A stretch of DNA of 64,000 bases. Origin: Colias croceus. Lineage: Eukaryota; Arthropoda; Insecta; Lepidoptera; Pieridae. A program made the translations under genes and the position numbers. The stretch is taken from assembly GCF_905220415.1 (NCBI RefSeq), contig NC_059542.1, positions 9,672,001 to 9,736,000 of the forward strand, written 5' to 3'. Within the stretch, counting starts at the first letter, position 1; every line of letters begins with the position of its first letter. The notes below the pieces were generated by a model. That model did no database searches. It worked only from the letters and a program-made list of their open reading frames with translations, and had not been told where the DNA came from. Shown piece by piece: positions 57,455-64,000 of this stretch.

Positions 57455-60400
57455 TTAGTTATCGTCTTCTTCGATTTTCGGCGCCAAGTAATAGCGAATG
57501 TGGCCGATGTCCGGAATGCGGTACTCCACAACGAGGGGCACGTCCGCGGACATTGATAATTGCACCTGAAACAGAAATATTATATTTTTGATACATATTT
57601 TTATAATATTGTAATGGAAATGAACAAGTTTGGTGATATTTGAGTATAATATAATCCCAATTTATTTAATCACTAAATCAGAAATGTATAAAATTCTATA
57701 TTTTTTTTATTATTTATAAAAACAGAGCAAGAAAATATAAAGATGATTGTGTAATTCTATAACTTTAAATTCGAAGTGACTTCATGATATTATATTAGGT
57801 ATATTAACTGCATTGATCAATATAATTTTACATTTACAAAAACGTAAAATGTAATCACACCAAAAATTTATTTTAGTTTCTAATAGAATTATTCTGGTCT
57901 CATCTTACTCTACATTTATCTCTTACTAGCTTACCGCCCGCGGCTTCGCTCGCTTTGTCTAAAACCTAATAAATTATATACTAAAACCTTCCCCTTGAAT
58001 CACTATCTAAAAAACCGCATCAAAATCCGTTGCGTAGTTTTAAAGATTTAACATACAAAGGGACATAGGGACAGAGAAAGCGACTTTGTTTTATACTATG
58101 TAGTGATATTCAATACAAATCAAAATTATTTCTATAACACAACTTACTATAACTAATAACTATACTTTACCTGTGGACTCAAAGAAGTAGCCTTAGTGAA
58201 ATAGTTAAGATACTGGCAGGCGAACGTGAGTGTGACAGGCTCGTCCATCTCAATAATAACCGCTTCCTCCTCTTTGTCGATGGACGCAGTTTGTGCTAAC
58301 TTCACGTTCGCTGAACCGATGTCGCCGCTCGCTGAGAATTTTACTCCTGCAAAATGTTAATAATTTTGTTTATGAAATATGTGCAACAAATTAATAATTA
58401 ATAAAATAAAATATCTATTGTAAGTAAAATTTTAATCTGCGCAACTCTTTACATATTGTACAACATTGCTCTAATTAGGAATGGATGATATATGGATGAA
58501 TAAAAAATGTATTTTAGAAGTTATTAATGTAAAAAGTAAAAACCCTTAGTTTAATTAGTGTATAGCTATTGATTAGGTACCATTAAAAAGCAAACAAGTA
58601 TATTTTATTGGTCTTATAGCTAAGTGATATTAATTGCAAGTACAAGAAAAAAAACAAAGTATGTAATAACTTACCCTCCTTTGTGCAAGATATGACCATG
58701 GACTCCCCAAATTGTGAGAGATCTCTGCAGATGCGCGCAAACTCTGCACTCGGCATGCGGATTGTGCAACTGTATTCAGTTTCGGGGATTCCTGTAATGT
58801 AGAAAATTAATTTATTATTCTTTTAGTTTATATAACAAAAACTTTGTTAAAATGTGTTATAGGTGGTATAAAAAGCAAATTATGCAACATAGATCAAGAA
58901 TAGAAAATTGTAGAAACACAGTTTTCACTGACATTATTATTTTAGGTATTGATTTGGACAATATGTCATTAGCCTTCATATAAATCATGATAAAATAGGC
59001 ATATATTTTCACATACATAATTTTTAAAAATATAAATTAAACAACAGTCACTAAAAATAAAATACTACACAAGAAATTTTTTTAATACTTTTAATAAATT
59101 TCAAAATATTCCTTACCCAAATGCTCTAAATCTAAATTCATGAGTTTCATTTCATAATCGGAGACCTTCTCCTGGTTGGGGCTCTCGAACACAAATGTGA
59201 CGGTGTCTGCGTTGTCCTGCGCCTTCATGGTCACTGTGTCTTTGTCGCCCGCACATTTCAGGATTTTTGACATGCTGCAATTAAATTTAATAATAAATGA
59301 TAACTAATTTTTAAGTGTAGTAATGTTTCTGTTTAATTTTTATGAGACTGAAGAATGTAAAATAAAAATGAATATCAATATATTCATTACTACTGTAAAA
59401 TTGTCAAAAAATATGAATCAAATACCTCAGTGATTAAAGGGGATGTCAGTAAAAGTACTATGATAAGTATGATGTGCCTTTTCAAGGTTGAGGCCTCTAG
59501 TTTGATCATGCTTGGAAAACAATATAAAGAAGAATACCAAGTATTTGTATAGCATAGTATCACTACATTGTATAAAACAAAGTCACATTATCTGTCCTTA
59601 TGTCCCTATGTATGCTTAAATCTTTAAAACTACGCAACGGATTTTGATACGGTTTAAGTATATAATTTATTTTAGATAAAGCAGGCGAAGCCGCGGGTGG
59701 AAAGATAGTACAATATGTATTACCAAGAATCAACAAAGTTCTATGACATGTCTGTAGAACCCTAGTAGAAAGAAAAAAATGGCTAGTAGTGAATGTCAAA
59801 CATCTACATGTAAATGCATATAATCCATATTAATATTATAAATGCGAAAGTAACTCTGTCTGTCTGTCTGTTACTCAATCACGCCTAAACTACTGAACCA
59901 ATTTGCATGAAATATGGTATGGAGATATTTTGATACCCGAGAAAGGACATAGGCTACCTTTTATTGTGAAATATGTATCACGGGCGAAGCCGGGGCGGAC
60001 CTCTAGTTTACAATATAAGCAAGTTAACAGTCTATTAACTTACCTTCCCAAGTTCATTCCCATGGATATATTTCTGTCACATCTATACTTGTCGAAGCCA
60101 TCTGCCCTGAGCGAGAGAGACACCAGTGAAACGTGGGAGTTGTCCATAGCCTGGAAAAAATAACATATCACATATGTTACAAAGAAAACAAAGAACTAAA
60201 CACTGTAAATAAACCATTACAAATTATCATTCAAATTCATGAATGCCTCATTCATATTTTTGATATAAAAACTGTACCTCACAAAAAAGTATAGGTATTT
60301 TTATATTTGAAATGTGTTATAGTATGATTTTGTGACTTCTTAATCATAGACGTTGGTTGGAATCGTAAATTTTTGAAAACCTATTGAGAATATCTCAAAT

Positions 60401-60546
60401 TTAATAATTAAAGTAATATCAACAATCTATACCTGTAATTGAATTCCATTGTCATCGCAGTCAAATGTAGCTTGTGTGAGCAGATCCTTAATGGCTTCGA
60501 GGACTTTCTTCAAAATGGAGCTTCGGAGTAAACGTGCTTCAAACAT
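57455..60546 (-). CDS. PCNA: proliferating cell nuclear antigen (DNA sliding clamp)
   Basis: PCNA trimerises around DNA and tethers replicative polymerases and repair factors. Exons (- strand): 60546-60433, 60150-60044, 59274-59117, 58791-58675, 58346-58171 and 57565-57455; phases close to 260 residues, the usual animal length. It begins MFEARLLRSSILKKVLEAIK. Recognisable segments are MDNSHVSLVSLSLR, LNLDLEHLGIPETEY-type linker (here MNLDLEHLG joined to IPETEYSC over an intron), SQFGESMVISCTKEGVKFSA, and the C-terminus MSADVPLVVEYRIPD..YYLAPKIEDDN. Lys164, the ubiquitin/SUMO switch residue, is kept (CTKEG) one codon before the exon 4/5 junction. Introns 2 and 5 hold retrotransposon tails. It is convergent with the BTB-ZF gene. 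Confidence 0.99.
57928..58115. repeat. RTE-like tail in PCNA intron 5
   Basis: TACTAGCTTACCGCCCGCGG, CTTCGCTCGC, then AAAATCCGTTGCGTAGTTTT and GGGACAGAGAAAGCGACTTT. Related copies, inverted, are at 59565-59712 and 62755-62890. Confidence 0.65.
59565..59712. repeat. RTE-like tail in PCNA intron 2 (inverted relative to 57928)
   Basis: ATAAAACAAAGTCACATTAT, AACTACGCAACGGATTTTGA and GGCGAAGCCGCGGGTGGAAA. Confidence 0.65.
59822..60010. repeat. RTE-like tail in PCNA intron 2
   Basis: ATTAATATTATAAATGCGAA, CTGTCTGTCTGTTACTCAAT and CGGGCGAAGCCGGGGCGGAC, ending CTCTAGT. Close relative of 48876-49050; it ends 33 nt from PCNA exon 2. Confidence 0.7.
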
Positions 60547-61054
60547 CTTGATTTATTCTGTTTCAATGAAAGATTCTATTTAAATAGTGCGAACAGTCAC
60601 GAAATTTTATTAAGTTATTATTCTCTAAATGAATAACACCAAAGCACATAAACTGAAATCACATAGGAAGTTTAACGGTAACAATGTTGAACATGCAAAT
60701 CGGTTACAAACAAACAAAAGTTTGAAGGTGGTCTGAGGCATGGGATGTCTTGAAATCGTTCAAACAATAAGATTCATACATAATATTAATGAACTTACAT
60801 TGTTTAAAGTAATATTGGACGCTGGAAGCACTAAATACCGATAAGATTTTTTGAAATGCAAGCAATTATGTCCAATTATGTCGCTGACCTCTTCAAAATG
60901 TGACAGCAAGCCGGCGACAGCGGGAAAAAATACCGCGAAACATGGAAAACAACTGTCAGCGTCAACTTCACAATCGGAAAGTTGTACTATCAATTCATTA
61001 TGCCAGCATTATTTTATGTATTCTCTGCCTTCTCTGCACATTCTCTGAAAACAC
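60547..61054 (-). promoter_or_regulatory. PCNA upstream region
   Basis: About 500 nt between the PCNA start codon and the repeat element at 61055. ORFs here lack domains. The promoter and 5' UTR are expected here from position only; no specific element was identified. Confidence 0.4.
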
Positions 61055-61480
61055 CAGTGCAAACTTAGCACCCCATCTATGGAATTTTGGGTCGAAAATG
61101 ACCTTGATCGTTAGGTCCCCGTTAGGTCCTTTAAGGTCCCACAATTTTTTCGTTAGGTCCCCTTTAGTTTTTTTTAAATAATTTTTTAAATTTTAGCTAT
61201 AAAAAAATGCAACTTTAGCACCCCATCCATAGAATTTTGGGTCGAAAATGACCTTAATCGATAGGTCTCCGTTAGGTCCTATAAGGTCCCACAATTTTTT
61301 CGTTAGGTCCCCTTTAGTTTTTTTTTTAATATTTTTTTTATTAATTTTAGGTATAAAAAAGTTACACTTTAGCACCCCATCCATAGCAAAATTGGCGAAT
61401 TTTATCAAAATCGTATTCTTTACCGTTAGATCCGTAGAGGCCCATCATTGAAATTGTTAAATTATTTATGTTATTAAAAT

Positions 61481-61644
61481 CTATATATATTAAATAAAAG
61501 AAAGTCGTGTTAGTTACTCCACTTATAACTCAAGAACGGCTGAACCGATTTAGCTGAAAATTGGCAGGGAGGTAGTTTAGAGCCAGGAGAAGGATATAGG
61601 ATACTAAATATGTACCACGGGCGAAAACGGGGCGGACCACTAGT
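61481..61644. repeat. retrotransposon tail inserted in the left arm of the 61055 element
   Basis: Contains ACTCAAGAACGGCTGAACCG, AAATTGGCAGGGAGGTAG and GGGGCGGACCACTAGT. The matching right arm reads ATTAAAATTATAAAATAAT without it, so the empty site is visible. Confidence 0.75.
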
Positions 61645-61755
61645 TATAAAATAATTGAAACCTGCGCATGCGCCTTAGAGCATTAAGGCATTCGCACATC
61701 ATACATAAACAATGCGAAATTTAAATTGGTATCGTTTCATTTATTAAATTTAAAT

Positions 61756-63149
61756 CAATAAATAAATCTTGTGTCTATACCAATGACTAAGGTTGGTCTA
61801 TACTAGTCACGTCTGGTTCGAAAGATGAAACTGGCTTTTTATTTCGAAAATTTATTTGACAACACTTGACCGTTATCTGTCATTAAAACCTGAGTTGTTG
61901 ATGTGTCAAAGCTTGTCAAAGTGATTTTTTTTCTGCGATTTTAGCTTAGGATTTTAGTGATTTCTAAAAAAAAAATTAAAAAAATATATTTTTGAAAACT
62001 GAGTTGAAAACATGACGAAAACTTTAAACTATGATTAATAAATTTAAAATGAAACAATTTGAAAGAGATGTAGTTTTCAAGGAAAAACAAGAGTGTTTAC
62101 GAGAAATATCTCAATGCATTGTTAAGTGTGACTTGATATTTTGATGCTTTTCATCTTGATTGCATTGCACATTATTATAAGTAGGTATGATTTGTTTAAT
62201 ATTATTATTATTATTTTGCATGGATGATACCAGTAATCCAGTTAAAAACTATTCAAGCAACAATACAAAATTGAACGATCTGTCCGTTCAAAATGTTTAA
62301 AGACACAAAATCAGTATCTCGACGAGATTTATTCTAGGACCAAACGGTTATTCATGTTGAAGAGCAGTACAAAAAAAACAAGATGGAATAACTGCAGACA
62401 TGGAAGAGTTAATGATGTCAGAGATAATGATAGTGATTCTTATTCTTTATTCGCGGCTGAACGCGGCTTTTAGATTTAATATGATTATATTGATTAAACA
62501 AAATTTAATTGTATTTTATTATGTTTTTTCTTACTTTCACTAGCTGTTCTTTTTTTATCTGTATCAGATAACTGTACCAGATTACATATATATAATATTA
62601 TATAGATGAAGATGTTGTTAATCTCTCAAAAAAACAAAGCTCGTAATAATAAATTAAAGTATCAAAACTTTATTTCCAACTATAACCTAAGTTACCATAT
62701 GATGATTTTTTGAATTTGCCGCCTTTTCATTCGTTAGCCGGACTCTATCACTATCACTACATAGTATAAAACAAAGTCGCTTTCTCTGTCCCTATGTCAC
62801 TTTGACCTTTGTACGCTTAAATCTTTGAAACTACGCAACGGATTTTGATGCGGTTTTTTTAATAGATAGAGTGATTCAAGAGGAAGGTTTATATGTATAA
62901 TAACATCCATTAAATAGTGGCGAAGTACTGTTATTTTTGAGGTTTCTAATGTGATGTCGTAAAAAATTACATGTTTTCCGCTTACATTGCAAACGCAGGC
63001 TGAACCCTACGAGTTTTATCAAAATAATGTACTAAGTATTATGTAAAACCTACTTTTCAACCTAGAATTAAAATAACTATTAGTGTATTAAGTAGTGTCA
63101 ATCTATGGTGTATAGTATATTAATAAATAAGCACTCTCAGAACAATAGA
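61756..63149. other. non-coding centre of the 61055 element
   Basis: About 1.4 kb of AT-rich sequence without a coding frame of any length. It includes a retrotransposon tail at 62755-62890 (AACAAAGTCGCTTTCTCTGT, CTACGCAACGGATTTTGATG). Confidence 0.5.
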
Positions 63150-63700
63150 TTTATTTAATTAATGAAACGATACCATTTTAAATTTCGCACTGTTTATGTA
63201 TGATGTGCGCATGCCTTAATGCTCTAAGGCGCATGCGCAGGTTTTTATTATTTTATAATTTTAATAAAATAAATAATTCAACAATTTCAATGATGAGCCT
63301 ATACGGACCTAACGGTAAAGAATACGATTATGATAAAATTTGCCAATTTTGCTATGGATGGGGTGCTAAAGTGTAACTTTTTTATACCTAAAATTAAAAA
63401 AAATTATTAAAAAAAAACTAAAGGGGACCTAACGAAAAAATTGTGGGACCTTATAGGACCTAACGGAGACCTATCGATTAAGGTCATTTTCGACCCAAAA
63501 TTCTATGGATGGGGTGCTAAAGTTGCATTTTTTTATACCTAAAATTTAAAAAATTATTTAAAAAAAAAACTAAAGGGGACCTAACGAAAAAATTGTGGGA
63601 CCTTAAAGGACCTAACGGGGACCTAACGATCAAGGTCATTTTCGACCCAAAATTCCATAGATGGGGTGCTAAGTTTGCACTGTGCTAAGTTTGCACTGCA

Positions 63701-64000
63701 CCAGTGCAAACTTAGCACCTTTTTTCGTTAGGTCCCCTTTAGTTTTTTTTTTAATAATTTTTTAAATTTTAGGTATAAAAAAATGCAACTTTAGCACCCC
63801 ATCCATAGAATTTTGGGTCGAAAATGACCTTAATCGATAGGTCTCCGTTAGGTCCTATAAGGTCCCACAATTTTTTCGTTAGGTCCCCTTTAGTTTTTTT
63901 TTAATAATTTTTTTTAATTTTAGGTATAAAAAAGTTACACCTTAGCACCCCATCCATAGCAAAATTGGCAAATTTTATCATAATCGTATTCTTTACCGTT
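63701..64000 (+). mobile_element. start of another copy of the 61055-type element, cut by the window end
   Basis: Begins CCAGTGCAAACTTAGCACCT and continues with the CGTTAGGTCC iterons and a full GCACCCCATCCATAG unit. Relative to 61055 the first unit is mostly missing. It runs off the window. Confidence 0.7.

Larger units (their letters stand above)
61055..63698. mobile_element. 2.6 kb DNA element with long inverted repeats made of about 150-bp units
   Basis: Ends: CAGTGCAAACTTAGCACC at 61055 and its complement near 63698 (the right end carries an extra TGCTAAGTTTGCACTG). Each arm has about 2.3 direct units of about 150 bp (GCACCCCATCCATAGAATTT, GGTCGAAAATGACCTTAATC, then several CGTTAGGTCC iterons; units start at 61068, 61218, 61372). 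A second inverted block (AACCTGCGCATGCGCC, 61650-61755 and 63150-63247) follows. The centre has no transposase. A retrotransposon tail (61481-61644) interrupts the left arm only. Confidence 0.75.

Noticed and set aside
61248..61451. ORFs in the last 3 kb
   Set aside because: They translate the 150-bp transposon units and have no known domain.

Overview
This is a 64 kb, AT-rich piece of an animal nuclear genome, most likely a moth or butterfly (Lepidoptera). The genes are split by GT-AG introns and encode conserved housekeeping proteins. The spaces between exons are packed with tRNA-derived SINEs, 3'-end fragments of RTE-like retrotransposons, and inverted-repeat DNA elements of the kind abundant in lepidopteran genomes. 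No bacterial operon, CRISPR array or viral gene was seen. The order-level assignment rests on repeat style and is an inference; 'insect' is firmer.

Six genes can be read through in full. (1) TRMT5 (+, 8391-9740) is a single-exon tRNA guanine-37 N1-methyltransferase. (2) FLAD1 (+, 14760-16246, 4 coding exons) is an FAD synthase reduced to its catalytic domain. (3) GPN1 (-, 24808-18460, 9 exons) is a GPN-loop GTPase for RNA polymerase II assembly. (4) INTS5 (-, 41511-27807, 17 exons) is Integrator subunit 5. (5) A BTB/POZ plus four C2H2 zinc-finger protein (+, 46031-52959, 8 coding exons) is followed by an in-frame ninth exon. (6) PCNA (-, 60546-57455, 6 exons) is the DNA sliding clamp. FLAD1/GPN1 and BTB-ZF/PCNA are convergent pairs; INTS5 and BTB-ZF are divergent. 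Exon phases close exactly in every gene, which gives high confidence in the models. The genes share no single pathway, although GPN1 and INTS5 both serve RNA polymerase II.

The left end (1-8.3 kb) is almost all repeats: an iteron-bearing DNA element, a nested foldback element, a tandem array and a SINE, plus one possible orphan 5' exon near 2.5 kb. An internally deleted FLYWCH/MULE transposon with intact 8-bp target duplications lies at 10888-12406. The right end (61-64 kb) is a 2.6 kb inverted-repeat element followed by the start of another copy.

The two observations most worth following are these. First, a single TGA in the BTB-ZF gene is followed by a good splice donor and a GC-rich exon in the same frame, encoding an AT-hook-like, Lys/Arg-rich tail (stop-codon readthrough or exon skipping). 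Second, inverted-repeat elements repeatedly end about 13-35 nt from splice sites in GPN1, INTS5 and the BTB-ZF gene, including near-perfect hairpins with arms of about 305 and 180 bp.
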